Part shown: piece after piece, positions 1 through 8,067 of the stretch
Position numbering within the stretch: the first letter of the stretch is position 1
Layout of the letters: the number at the start of each line of letters is the position of its first letter
Origin: JBBFMJ01 sp037441225
GTDB taxonomy: Bacteria > Acidobacteriota > Thermoanaerobaculia > UBA2201
Assembly: GCA_037441225.1 (NCBI GenBank)
Contig: JBBISU010000057.1
Span: 1 to 20,192, forward strand
Direction: 5' to 3'
DNA length: 20,192 nt
Position numbers and translations under genes: made by a program
The notes under the pieces: generated by a model
Told to the model about the DNA's origin: nothing
Database searches by the model: none
What the model saw: only the letters and a program-made list of their open reading frames with translations

Positions 1-893
1 TTTTTTATATCCCTTTTTGCTACAATACTTTTTCTTACAATTGGAATGTTTTTTATCTCTGATTTTGAAGGAATTTTTCTCCCATCTCCCAATGCCTTTT
101 CAATATTTCTTATAGATAAAACCATTTCTTTAAATTCTTCTGGCTCAAGGGATGCTTTGTGGTCTGGTCCTTCCATATTTTTGTCCAATGTAAAATGTTT
201 TTCTATGACCTCTGCACCAAGGGCAACTGCTGCAATTGGAACTTCAATTCCTAATGTATGATCTGAATAGCCAACTTTTACATTAAAATTATTTTTTATT
301 GTCAACATTGCTTTTAAATTTATCTCATCAACTGGTGCTGGATATTCTGTTGTGCAATGCAGTACCCAGATATTTTCTTTTTTTGTCCCATTTTTAATTA
401 AAATATATAATGCATCCTTTATCTCTTTTAAATTTGCCATTCCTGTTGAAAGTATTACTTTTTTTTCCAAACTCCCAATTTTTTCGAGGTATGGTAAATT
501 TGTTATTTCTCCACTTGGAATTTTAAAAACTTCCAAGCCAAGTTTATTTAAAAAATCAATACTTTCTAAATCAAAAGGAGAAGATAAAAATAAAATTTTT
601 TTCTTTTTGCAATATTTGAAAAGTTCTTCAAAATCACTAAAACTTAATTCAAGTTTTAAAAGCATTTCAAGTTGTGAGCCACCTTTTTTTAAATTTCTCC
701 TTTGATAATCTGCTTTCTTTGCATATTTTGATACAACTTCCTTTGCTTTAAATGTCTGAAACTTTATTGCATCTGCCCCACAGTCCTTTGCAGCATCTAC
801 CAATTTTTTGGCAATTTCTAAACTGCCATTGTGGTTTACCCCTGCTTCTGCAATTATAAAAGTTTTATTATTATTTAAAGAACTTCTACCCAT
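1..893 (-). CDS. neuB: N-acetylneuraminate/nonulosonic acid synthase (NeuB/SpsE family), partial
   Basis: The reading frame is open to the left edge, so 297 residues are visible and the C-terminus is missing. NeuB-type enzymes condense phosphoenolpyruvate with a hexosamine (ManNAc or a 6-deoxy-diamino hexose) to a nine-carbon sialic-type acid in the cytoplasm. Visible family motifs are AEAGVNHNG (15-23), IKFQTF (43-48), FKIPSGE (123-129), LSTGM (148-152), HCTTEYP (179-185), VGYSDHT (207-213), EKHFTLD (231-237) and GPDHKAS (242-248). RKSIVAKRD (287-295) begins the C-terminal SAF (antifreeze-like) domain. The start is the ATG at 893, inside the end of the aminotransferase gene (19-bp overlap); AGAAGG (906-911) lies 12 nt upstream, rather far for an SD. 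No other start fits the conserved N-terminus. Family assignment is firm. Whether the product is a neuraminic, legionaminic or pseudaminic acid cannot be read from the sequence. Confidence 0.93.
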   Translation of the reverse strand, partial: MGRSSLNNNKTFIIAEAGVNHNGSLEIAKKLVDAAKDCGADAIKFQTFKAKEVVSKYAKKADYQRRNLKKGGSQLEMLLKLELSFSDFEELFKYCKKKKILFLSSPFDLESIDFLNKLGLEVFKIPSGEITNLPYLEKIGSLEKKVILSTGMANLKEIKDALYILIKNGTKKENIWVLHCTTEYPAPVDEINLKAMLTIKNNFNVKVGYSDHTLGIEVPIAAVALGAEVIEKHFTLDKNMEGPDHKASLEPEEFKEMVLSIRNIEKALGDGRKIPSKSEIKNIPIVRKSIVAKRDIK

Positions 894-2167
894 CTAACAG
901 GTGGACCTTCTAAGAATTTCTCTGGTTTTTTTGATTCCTTTGCTTCTTTACAAATAACCATTGCTTCTTCAAAAACTTTCAATGTCTTTTCAATATCTTC
1001 TTCCTTGTGCATAAACATAGGAAACATCTGCCATGCCATTAAAACTCCCCTTTTTACTGCTTCCTGTAAAAATATTGATTTTATAATTACATCTTCTTCG
1101 CCCTTTTCATTTTTATAATTTATATAAACCCTTGGCGGATAGCCAATACATTTAAAATCTATGCCAATCTTTTCTGCAATTTTATTTGTCCCTTTTTGCA
1201 ATTTTTCCCCCAGTTTCCAAATCCTCTTAATTACATTTTTAGTTTTTAAAACTTTTATATTTGCTAATGCAGCAGCTAAGGAAAGCATTTCGCCACCAAA
1301 GGTAGTAGAAATAAAAATTTTATCTTTTACTTTTTCAAATATTTCTCTCCTTCCAACAACACAAGATAAAGGCATTCCATTTGCAATCCCTTTACCAAAT
1401 ACAGCCAGATCAGGGATTACATTAAAAAATTTCTGTGCACCACCCAAACCAAATCTAAAGCCAGTAACAACCTCATCAAATATAAGCAAGGCATTGTTTT
1501 CTTTACAAAGTTCCTTTAAATTTTCTAAAAAGTTATTTTCCGGTGGTATCAATTGAACTGCTTCAAGGATAACAGCAGCAACTTCTCCTTTCCTCCTTGA
1601 AAATATTTCTTTATATTCATCTAACTTATTATATTCTGCATAATAAACTGTGTCAAATAGTGCTTTTGGTATTCCAGCCCTTCTCTTTGACCTTGCCATT
1701 GCCCAATCATGCCATCCATGGTATTCACCTTTGATTATAACTTCCTTTCCAGTATAAGCTCTTGCAATCCTTACTGCTGCTGCACAGGCATCAGAGCCCG
1801 TCTTTAAAAACCTCACCATCTCTGCACAAGGAATAATTTTGCATAATGTTTCTGCTAACTCTACTTCCAATGGATGGATTAAGCCCAAATTTGAACCTTC
1901 TTCCAATTGTTTTATAATTGCTTTTTTTACATCTGGATAACCATAACCAAGGATAACAGAACCAACACCTGATGTATAATCTATATATTTATTCCCATCC
2001 ACATCCCATACATACCCGCCTTTGCCTTTTTGAAGATAAGTAGGGGCAACACCAAAAACATTTATCATTGGTCCTTTGCTATAAAGCTGTGTTCCATCCA
2101 TAATCACTTTGACTGCCCTGTTCCAATAAGCAATTGATTTTTTCAAAGATCTTTTCTTAACTAACAT
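875..2167 (-). CDS. PLP-dependent class III aminotransferase, glutamate-1-semialdehyde aminomutase-like
   Basis: This 430-aa protein is full length for fold-type I class III aminotransferases. The PLP-binding aspartate lies in FDEVVTGFRFG (D231) and the Schiff-base lysine in VFGKG (K259). The N-terminal YVWDVDGNKYID (52-63) and the TGSDA motif (123-127) are typical of HemL-like enzymes. A true HemL role is unlikely, because no haem genes are nearby and the gene sits between a Gfo/Idh/MocA gene and neuB. HemL-like aminotransferases recur in bacterial nonulosonate and flagellin-glycosylation islands. It probably installs an amino group on a sugar or on a small acyl donor; the substrate cannot be inferred. 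The ATG at 2167 is preceded by AAGGAG, a clear SD, ten bases after the upstream stop. Its end overlaps the neuB start. Confidence 0.88.
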   Translation of the reverse strand: MLVKKRSLKKSIAYWNRAVKVIMDGTQLYSKGPMINVFGVAPTYLQKGKGGYVWDVDGNKYIDYTSGVGSVILGYGYPDVKKAIIKQLEEGSNLGLIHPLEVELAETLCKIIPCAEMVRFLKTGSDACAAAVRIARAYTGKEVIIKGEYHGWHDWAMARSKRRAGIPKALFDTVYYAEYNKLDEYKEIFSRRKGEVAAVILEAVQLIPPENNFLENLKELCKENNALLIFDEVVTGFRFGLGGAQKFFNVIPDLAVFGKGIANGMPLSCVVGRREIFEKVKDKIFISTTFGGEMLSLAAALANIKVLKTKNVIKRIWKLGEKLQKGTNKIAEKIGIDFKCIGYPPRVYINYKNEKGEEDVIIKSIFLQEAVKRGVLMAWQMFPMFMHKEEDIEKTLKVFEEAMVICKEAKESKKPEKFLEGPPVRWVEVL

Positions 2168-2177
2168 TTTTTTCTCC

Positions 2178-3176
2178 TTATAAACTTATATGTCTTTTAT
2201 TTAGAGAACTTTCTTCTGCTTTATAAAGAATGTCTAATATTTTTTTATCTTCTTCAAAAGAATAACCAAAGGGTTCAATTCCTTTTATTGCTTTTAAAAA
2301 TTTTTCTATTTCTGCTATATACATATTTTCAGAATGGATATAGCCCTCTTCAACTTTTCCTTCTGGCTCATTATATTTTTCTAAGAGTTTATTTTTTGCA
2401 TCATATATTAAAATTTGTTTCTTGCTCCAATCCATTTCAATGACCCCTTCTTCACTTAATATCCTGCATATTCTATAAGGAATCCTTGAAATAACATCTA
2501 CTAAAAGGTGACCAATTGTTCCACTTTTAAATTTTAGCAAAATTTGATAAATATCATCAATTTCTGTTTCAAGTTTAGTTAATTTATCCTTCAAGCAACT
2601 CAAACTTTCCAAATCTCCAAAAACCCAAAGAAGCCAAACAAGTTCAAAAGGAACTATTTCCCTGCATGCGCCTGTTTCCCTTTTTGAAACATAAAAATTT
2701 CTATAATCTTCCCAGGGGTGCCAATCAGGGAGGTACTGCCCTGAATGATAAGTAAAAGCCAAAATTTTACCAATTTTATTTTCATCAATCAATGATTTAA
2801 TTTTTTTTATTAGATAATTAAATCTTAATGTGCAGGAAGGAACACCTACAATGTTTTTTTCATTTATATATTTTATTATTTCATCATAATCTCTGTTATC
2901 AACTGATGCTTCTGTAAAAAAGTGTTTTCCTTCTTTTGCTGCAATTAAAGCATAATAGCTATGTAAATCTGGAGGAGTTGAAATAATTAAAACATCGGGA
3001 TTTATTTTAAAAGCTTCTTCAAAAATCGAAAAGGTCTTAATGTTATATTTGCTTTCAGCTTCTTTCCTCCTGTCTTCCCTTAAATCAAAACCATAAATTT
3101 CTTCTTCTCCCAAAGCTTTAAGGCACCTTATTCTTCTTTTTCCCATAGATCCAAGACCTACCTGTAAAAATTTCAA
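2178..3176 (-). CDS. Gfo/Idh/MocA family protein with altered EKP motif
   Basis: This 332-aa protein has an N-terminal Rossmann fold with the dinucleotide loop VGLGSMG (6-12), an acidic residue at the end of the second strand (D31) and IISTPPDLH (64-72). A C-terminal Gfo/Idh/MocA-like domain follows. Family members are NAD(P)-dependent sugar dehydrogenases that normally carry a catalytic lysine in an EKP motif near residue 95. Here the aligned stretch reads TEASVDN (88-94), so the lysine and proline are absent. It may be catalytically different, or use another residue. The start is TTG, directly after the TAA of the upstream gene, with the perfect SD GGAGG five bases before it; the next ATG would cut the Rossmann loop. 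It is translationally coupled to the HisF-cytidylyltransferase fusion, so a step in making or modifying the same sugar is likely. Confidence 0.85.
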   Translation of the reverse strand: MKFLQVGLGSMGKRRIRCLKALGEEEIYGFDLREDRRKEAESKYNIKTFSIFEEAFKINPDVLIISTPPDLHSYYALIAAKEGKHFFTEASVDNRDYDEIIKYINEKNIVGVPSCTLRFNYLIKKIKSLIDENKIGKILAFTYHSGQYLPDWHPWEDYRNFYVSKRETGACREIVPFELVWLLWVFGDLESLSCLKDKLTKLETEIDDIYQILLKFKSGTIGHLLVDVISRIPYRICRILSEEGVIEMDWSKKQILIYDAKNKLLEKYNEPEGKVEEGYIHSENMYIAEIEKFLKAIKGIEPFGYSFEEDKKILDILYKAEESSLNKRHISL

Positions 3177-4715
3177 TTATTCCTCCTTTAATTTAAATTT
3201 TCTATGTTCTTTATTAAATCTTTCCCAGTACTTTTCATTTGCTTTTTGGTTTATTTTTACAATTTCTGGGTTTTCATCTAAAAATTTTATTATCTTTTCT
3301 AAACTTAAATTTTCAATTCCCAAACTTAAAATAACTTTTTTAAAAAATTCAAGGTCCTCTTCATAATCTAAGGTCATTCTATAATCTTCCTTTTTAAAAA
3401 CTTCTTCTGCTTCTATTTCCAAACAATTAAACAGACCTGATTCTTTAAAATATTTTCCCCATCCTTGAGTATCTTTTTCCATTTTTAAATTACAAACTTC
3501 TCTTAATGCTTCAACCTTTACACCAATGGGAGCACCACCTAATGGTAAACCTTTTATATAAATATAATCAGCTTTTGATGAATGGTAAATATCAATTATT
3601 TTATCCACATACTCAGTTGAACAAAACAAATCATCTCCATCTACATTTACAAAAAATTCAATGCCATAAAAAGAAGCAGCTTTTAAATACCTTAAAAGCA
3701 CATCTTCTTTGTCTCCTCTGAAACAAAGCCAGCCATTTTCTTTTGAAATTCTTTCAATTTCATCATCTTCTTTTTCAAAAGAGGTACAAACAACTTTTAG
3801 ATCTGCTTTTTCAACAACTTTCATCCTTTGAATAAGCCACCAGAGAACTGGCTTACCATCTATTTCAATGAGCATTTTTTTTGGCAATCGAGTGGAAGCA
3901 ACCCTTGCTGTTAAAAATAGTCCAATCTTATTTGTTTTAAATCCATATTCCCATTCAGCCAGCTCAATATTTCTTTCTTTCAAAAATTTTCTTGCTTTTT
4001 CTAAACTATCACCCATAAAATAAAAAAGATTAGCTGTGGCAAAAGCATCTGCCCTTGTCTTTTCAATTCCCTCCAAAAAATGTTCAAATTTCCCAACTCC
4101 TCCTGCTGCAATTATTGGCACTTTTGAATATTTTTTTGCTTCCTTTAAGGTTTCAATATCATAACCCATCCCTGTGCCATCTTTATCAATAGAATTTAAA
4201 TAAATTTCTCCTACACCTAAATTTTCTGATAACTCTATTGCTTCTCTTACAGATAAATTTGTCTTATCCCTTCCTTTATCTGTATATACAACTGCCTTAT
4301 CTTTTTCTTTTTTATAATCAATTGAACCAATTACAGATTGAGAACCAAATAAATTTACAAAATCTTTTACAAGTTCAGGCATTTTAAAGATTGGAGTATT
4401 TACAATTATTTTATCTGCACCAGAAGCAAATATTTTTTTTGCCTCTTCTATTGATCTTATATTTCCACCAGCAGCCAAAGGCATAAAATAATTTTTTGCA
4501 AGCTTTTTTAATTCTTCACAAAATTTATTTATATCTATATTTTCCCTTTCAACATTTAATATGACCAATTCATCTATAGAAAAAGCAATTGAATTAAAAT
4601 CATAGTATTTTTTTATCCAATCCAAATCTCCAACCCTTTGGAGCCGGAAATTCCTTGAAAGCATAAAATTTCCATTATCAAATAAAAGAGTAAAAATTAA
4701 TCTTTTTTTTATCAT
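3177..4715 (-). CDS. Fusion of HisF-like amidation protein (WbuZ type) and SpsF/NeuA-like cytidylyltransferase
   Basis: This 512-aa protein has two domains. Residues 1-250 form a HisF-like beta-alpha barrel, seen in AAGGNIRS (81-88), SGADKIIVN (98-106), GSIDYK (130-135), NSIDKDGTGMGYD (174-186) and IIAAGGVG (201-208). HisF catalytic Asp130 and the strand-6 aspartate are kept as D133 and D177. The Asp11 of true HisF aligns with Leu11, as expected for WbuZ-type proteins that lost cyclase activity and keep an ammonia-channel role. Residues about 264-500 are an SpsF-type cytidylyltransferase, with TARVASTRLPKKML (269-282), IDGKP (285-289) and the acidic NVDGDDLF (357-364). It would transfer CMP to a nonulosonic acid. 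The start ATG overlaps the HisH-like stop by 4 bp. The fusion links sugar amidination and CMP activation in one polypeptide. There is no sign of a frameshift: the linker is in frame and the C-terminal domain has no start context of its own. Confidence 0.9.
   Translation of the reverse strand: MIKKRLIFTLLFDNGNFMLSRNFRLQRVGDLDWIKKYYDFNSIAFSIDELVILNVERENIDINKFCEELKKLAKNYFMPLAAGGNIRSIEEAKKIFASGADKIIVNTPIFKMPELVKDFVNLFGSQSVIGSIDYKKEKDKAVVYTDKGRDKTNLSVREAIELSENLGVGEIYLNSIDKDGTGMGYDIETLKEAKKYSKVPIIAAGGVGKFEHFLEGIEKTRADAFATANLFYFMGDSLEKARKFLKERNIELAEWEYGFKTNKIGLFLTARVASTRLPKKMLIEIDGKPVLWWLIQRMKVVEKADLKVVCTSFEKEDDEIERISKENGWLCFRGDKEDVLLRYLKAASFYGIEFFVNVDGDDLFCSTEYVDKIIDIYHSSKADYIYIKGLPLGGAPIGVKVEALREVCNLKMEKDTQGWGKYFKESGLFNCLEIEAEEVFKKEDYRMTLDYEEDLEFFKKVILSLGIENLSLEKIIKFLDENPEIVKINQKANEKYWERFNKEHRKFKLKEE
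3182..3189 (-). promoter_or_regulatory. Strong ribosome binding site deciding a TTG start
   Basis: On the minus strand AAAGGAGG lies inside the last codons of the HisF-cytidylyltransferase gene and is separated by AATAA from the TTG at 3176. It is one of the best SD matches in the window. It supports the TTG as the real start of the downstream Gfo/Idh/MocA gene and coupling to termination of the upstream gene, since the TAA and TTG are adjacent. Confidence 0.75.
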
Positions 4716-5320
4716 AAATTTGAAAAATTTTGAAGCACCCTTAAACCATTAGATTGGCTTTTTTCAGGGTGAAATTGAACCCCAAATATATTTTCTTTTT
4801 CAATTGAAGAAACAAAGGTTTCATAATAATTGCAAATTGAAGTTATGAAGTTTTCCTCTTCACAGATAAATCTATAACTATGCATAAAATAAAAATCACA
4901 TTTTCCACCTAAATTTTCAAAGAGTTTACTATTTTTGGGGAAAACTGTATTAAATCCAATATGAGGAATTTTTGCTTCTATATTATTAAAAGAAAATTTT
5001 TGAACTTTTCCTTTTATAAACATAAGACCTTTTTGTAGCCCGCCTTCTTCTCCTTCTTCTGCAAACAATTGAAATCCAAGGCATATCCCTAAAATTGGGA
5101 CTTTTTTTATCAATACAGCTTCTTTTAATGGCTCTTCTAAAAAACTTTCTTTAATTATTTTCATTCCTTCGGAAAAAGAACCAACACCTGGAAGTATTAT
5201 TTTATGTGCCTTTAAAATTTCTTCTTTTGAATTTATAACTTTATATTTTATATGCAAAAATTCTAAGGCATTGCATATAGAACCGATGTTTCCTAAACCA
5301 TAATTTAATATTGAAATCAT
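4712..5320 (-). CDS. HisH-like glutamine amidotransferase of sugar amidination (WbuY type)
   Basis: This 202-aa class I glutaminase has the normal HisH length. The catalytic triad is present: nucleophile C80 in GICLGFQ (78-84), then H184 and E186 in FHPEKS (183-188). LPGVGSF (43-49), the oxyanion-strand loop, and FMHSY (145-149) are also visible. It should release ammonia from glutamine and pass it through the barrel of the HisF-like partner encoded next, whose start codon overlaps this stop by 4 bp. No other histidine genes are present in the window, and the upstream gene is an N-acetyl-sugar amidotransferase, so a glycan role is much more likely than histidine biosynthesis. The ATG lies 8 bp after the upstream stop without a clear SD, so it is probably translated by coupling. 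Confidence 0.88.
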   Translation of the reverse strand: MISILNYGLGNIGSICNALEFLHIKYKVINSKEEILKAHKIILPGVGSFSEGMKIIKESFLEEPLKEAVLIKKVPILGICLGFQLFAEEGEEGGLQKGLMFIKGKVQKFSFNNIEAKIPHIGFNTVFPKNSKLFENLGGKCDFYFMHSYRFICEEENFITSICNYYETFVSSIEKENIFGVQFHPEKSQSNGLRVLQNFSNL

Positions 5321-5328
5321 AATAAATA

Positions 5329-6432
5329 TTAATGGGGTTCAAAGGTTGGAACCCATCTTCCCTTTTCTTTTCTAAATAAATTTTTATTTGCCCATTTATC
5401 CAGAACAGCATCAAATTCTTCTTTTGTCATCCTGAAATATTCTAAGTATTTTTCAATATATGGTTCTGGATATTCTCCATCGTAAGCTTTCACTAATTTT
5501 AACCCTTGTTCTCTTGTCAAAGCACCCCTCCTTATATCAATTCCAACATCTTGGGTACATCTGCCAAAACCAAATTTTAAATACATTAAATAATAATGTA
5601 AATCATAAAGTATTGTATCCAATTGACCAAAGTTATTGTAAGTTCCTATGCACCTTTGAGGAAATTCTTTAAGTCCACAATTTTCTTTTGAAAATAAATA
5701 ATGTTTATATGGATCCCAATCTTCAAAGTAAGACCAGTGGGCAATTTCTAAATTTACCCTTCTCATTTCCTCTTCGCTTGGATAAAGCCACCAGTAAAGT
5801 TCTTTTTCAGAAAATTTCTTTGTAAACTGCCTTGGATCTATTCCTGACAAATATACTTTAATACTGAATTCAACATCATAAAAAGGAACATTCTTTAAAG
5901 CAGAAGATCCCCCATATTCAACTTCACCTTCTTCACCAAACATAACTAATGGTATATTTAATATACAAGCCAATCTAAAAATAGATGCTTGAACAGCAAT
6001 CATAAAACCCATAAGGGGCTGTCCATATTCAATGAAGCATTCTTTTGCAATTACTCTCCCAACTTCTGGATTTGGGGTAACTCTTAAATTGTCAAACCCG
6101 CAATTTAAAAAAATTTCAAGATTTTCATCGCCAATTTGAAAAGGAAGTGGAGCTCTTAGTGTTACTGTTAAAGGATGCATACCTATTTCTTTCATTTTTG
6201 AAGAGACATAACTGGAGTCCTTTCCACCACCTGCAGGAACTATGCAGTCAAAACTATTTGGATTTCTTTTTTTGTTCCTTTCGCAAATTTCCAATAACTG
6301 TTGCCAACGGAAATTCCAATCAACCTTTGTTTTCTTTTCTTCTGCCCATTGGCAGGCATTGCAAACCCCTTCTTCATTAAAAGTAATCCTTGGCCTTGTG
6401 TCTGGCATTAAACATCTTGTGCAGTACTTCAT
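5329..6432 (-). CDS. N-acetyl sugar amidotransferase (WbuX/WbpG/PseA family)
   Basis: This 367-aa ATP-pyrophosphatase-type enzyme would convert the acetamido group of a sugar to an acetamidino group, using ammonia from the HisH/HisF-like partners. The N-terminus has two cysteine pairs, CTRC (4-7) and CNAC (24-27), spaced like a metal-binding knuckle and typical of the family. The PP-loop is PAGGGKDSSY (66-75), the signature of ATP-activating N-type PPases. GEEGEVEYGG follows in the middle and a conserved RCTQDVGIDIRRG stretch towards the C-terminus. Length and motif order match the family that includes WbpG of Pseudomonas O-antigen and PseA of Campylobacter. It overlaps the upstream GNAT stop by 4 bp (ATGA), with AGAGG as SD. 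The assignment is firm at family level; the sugar substrate is inferred from the NeuB and cytidylyltransferase genes downstream. Confidence 0.92.
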   Translation of the reverse strand: MKYCTRCLMPDTRPRITFNEEGVCNACQWAEEKKTKVDWNFRWQQLLEICERNKKRNPNSFDCIVPAGGGKDSSYVSSKMKEIGMHPLTVTLRAPLPFQIGDENLEIFLNCGFDNLRVTPNPEVGRVIAKECFIEYGQPLMGFMIAVQASIFRLACILNIPLVMFGEEGEVEYGGSSALKNVPFYDVEFSIKVYLSGIDPRQFTKKFSEKELYWWLYPSEEEMRRVNLEIAHWSYFEDWDPYKHYLFSKENCGLKEFPQRCIGTYNNFGQLDTILYDLHYYLMYLKFGFGRCTQDVGIDIRRGALTREQGLKLVKAYDGEYPEPYIEKYLEYFRMTKEEFDAVLDKWANKNLFRKEKGRWVPTFEPH

Positions 6433-6989
6433 TTTAACCTCTGAATGGCTTCTTTAAATTCATCTTTGAAAACTCCATAAATAAGATGATCACAATATTC
6501 TCCAAACATAAAAAGTTGCTTCCGCAAAACGCCTTCTAATTTAAAACCAAGTTTTGGAAGAATTTTTTGAGATGCTATTAGAAGTGAAGGAAGCCCTGCT
6601 GTTATTTTTCTTAAGCCTAAGACATCAAAAGCATAAATTAAAGCAGTTTTCATTCCATCAGTTCCAATACCCTTGCTCCAGTATTTTTTTTCTCCTATCA
6701 TCATTCCCAAATCTCCTATTCCTGCTCTCCAATCAATATGTCCTATCTTTAATGTGCCAACAAATTCATCATTTTCTTTTAAATAAACAGCAAAAAAACA
6801 ATCATTTTTACTTTCAAATAATTTTAAAACATACCTTTCAACTTCTTCAAATTGAAAAGGCATTAAATATTCCAAACGATATAACATCTTTACTGTCTCT
6901 AAATCCTGAAGCCATTTAAAATATTTTGGATCATAAAGATTTTCTTTTGTAAAATCTTGAAGATAACAAATTTTTCCTTCTAATCTCAT
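6429..6989 (-). CDS. GNAT-family N-acetyltransferase (RimJ/RimL or PseH-like)
   Basis: This 186-aa protein has the GNAT fold. It shows an N-terminal strand with FKWLQDLETVKML, the central FVGTLKIGHID strand, and the acetyl-CoA loop region around YWSKGIGTDGMKTAL. The C-terminal half ends in KITAGLP, then SQKILPKLGFKLEGVLR, typical of RimJ/RimL-like enzymes. In nonulosonate clusters such proteins (PseH/LegH type) N-acylate the 4-amino group of the UDP-dideoxy sugar precursor. That role is inferred from the amidotransferase and NeuB downstream. GGAGG lies four bases before the ATG at 6989, and the stop overlaps the WbuX-like start, so the two are coupled. Confidence 0.87.
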   Translation of the reverse strand: MRLEGKICYLQDFTKENLYDPKYFKWLQDLETVKMLYRLEYLMPFQFEEVERYVLKLFESKNDCFFAVYLKENDEFVGTLKIGHIDWRAGIGDLGMMIGEKKYWSKGIGTDGMKTALIYAFDVLGLRKITAGLPSLLIASQKILPKLGFKLEGVLRKQLFMFGEYCDHLIYGVFKDEFKEAIQRLK

Positions 6990-7011
6990 ATATCCTCCAA
7001 GAAATATTTCC

Positions 7012-8025
7012 CTAAGCCCAGGGATATTTATTGCTATAATGTGATTTTAAATCTCCCAACTCAACAGGTATATTCTGGCTTTCAGCAGATTTATAAGCAG
7101 CAACTAAAACAGAAATTGCATTCCTTCCATCTTCACCTGAGGGATAACCTTTTCCTTCAAACATTGTCTTTAAGACAAGGGAAGTTGTATTTATAATATC
7201 TGGCGGACTTACCTTAATTATTTCCTTTTTACCTGGCATTGCATATTTAGTGGTAGGCAAATTTAAGTATTCCTTTTCTCTTATGAAATAATGGATTTCT
7301 CCATTTAATTCATCTGCCAAAAGGATTCCATTTTTCCCTGCATAAGTTACCAAAATCCAGTGCCCTTGATCTGAGCCAATTTCAATGTAAAACCTTTTTC
7401 CACTTTTTGTTTCAACCCTTATCTGCCCTGCCCTGTCTTCAAATTCAGGACCCCTTGGATTTAGAACAATTTCTTTTGAAAACCAAGCAGTAACATTCCA
7501 AGCCATTTCATTTGTCAGGTATCTGAAAAGTTCAAAATAATGAGTACCATTCATAGCAAAACCCATATTACCTGCAACTACATTTACACTTGCAAGTCCT
7601 CCAAATTCTTCACTTTCAATAATTTCTTTAACCTTTGTGTATTGCTCCATAAATCTCATTTGATGGTTTATTCCTAAAATACAGTTATTTTTTTTACAAA
7701 TTTCAATCATTTCATCACATTCAGCAAGGGAAGTTGCCATTGGCTTTTCACAAAGAATAAAAGGAATCTTTGCTTCTGCTGCCATTTTTGTATAATAAAA
7801 ATGAAAATTTGCAGTCGTAGCAATTATAAGGCAATCTAAATTTTTCTTGATTAAATCTTCAACTGATTTGCAAATTATATCATTTTTTATATTTTCTTCT
7901 TTTATTGCTGATTCAATTGATCCTTTCCTTATGTCAAATACACCTGCCAATTCCAAACCAAGGTGTCTTACAACTTTTATGTGCCTTCTCCCCATTCTCC
8001 CTAAACCAATTATCCCTGCTTTCAT
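7012..8025 (-). CDS. Gfo/Idh/MocA family sugar dehydrogenase
   Basis: This 337-aa oxidoreductase begins with a Rossmann loop IGLGRMGRRH (6-15), has an acidic strand-2 end (D31) and LIIATTANFH (66-75), and carries the family EKP motif at 93-95, with the catalytic lysine K94 intact. The C-terminal alpha/beta domain includes GINHQMRFM and the GHWILVTYAGKNG stretch, and ends with a conserved GEDGRNAISVLVAAYKS helix. It should oxidise or reduce a sugar or sugar nucleotide with NAD(P). AAAGGAGAG precedes the ATG at 8025. It sits 22 bp upstream of the GNAT gene in the same direction. It differs from the second family member at 2178-3176, which lacks the EKP lysine. The exact substrate is unknown. 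Confidence 0.9.
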   Translation of the reverse strand: MKAGIIGLGRMGRRHIKVVRHLGLELAGVFDIRKGSIESAIKEENIKNDIICKSVEDLIKKNLDCLIIATTANFHFYYTKMAAEAKIPFILCEKPMATSLAECDEMIEICKKNNCILGINHQMRFMEQYTKVKEIIESEEFGGLASVNVVAGNMGFAMNGTHYFELFRYLTNEMAWNVTAWFSKEIVLNPRGPEFEDRAGQIRVETKSGKRFYIEIGSDQGHWILVTYAGKNGILLADELNGEIHYFIREKEYLNLPTTKYAMPGKKEIIKVSPPDIINTTSLVLKTMFEGKGYPSGEDGRNAISVLVAAYKSAESQNIPVELGDLKSHYSNKYPWA

Positions 8026-8067
8026 TTAAATCTCTCCTTTATTTCTTTTTTTGGCATATAACAAAAT

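Noticed and set aside
46..705. Plus-strand open frames at 46-261 and 352-705
   Set aside because: They lie opposite the neuB gene, whose conserved motifs are all on the minus strand; the plus frames give low-complexity, Phe/Ser/Leu-rich products.
1161..1556. Plus-strand 131-aa open frame
   Set aside because: It is antisense to the aminotransferase and has no recognisable domain or SD.
4712..5320. Histidine biosynthesis hisH/hisF pair
   Set aside because: The HisF part lacks Asp11, is fused to a cytidylyltransferase, and no other his genes are nearby, while a WbuX-type amidotransferase is adjacent.
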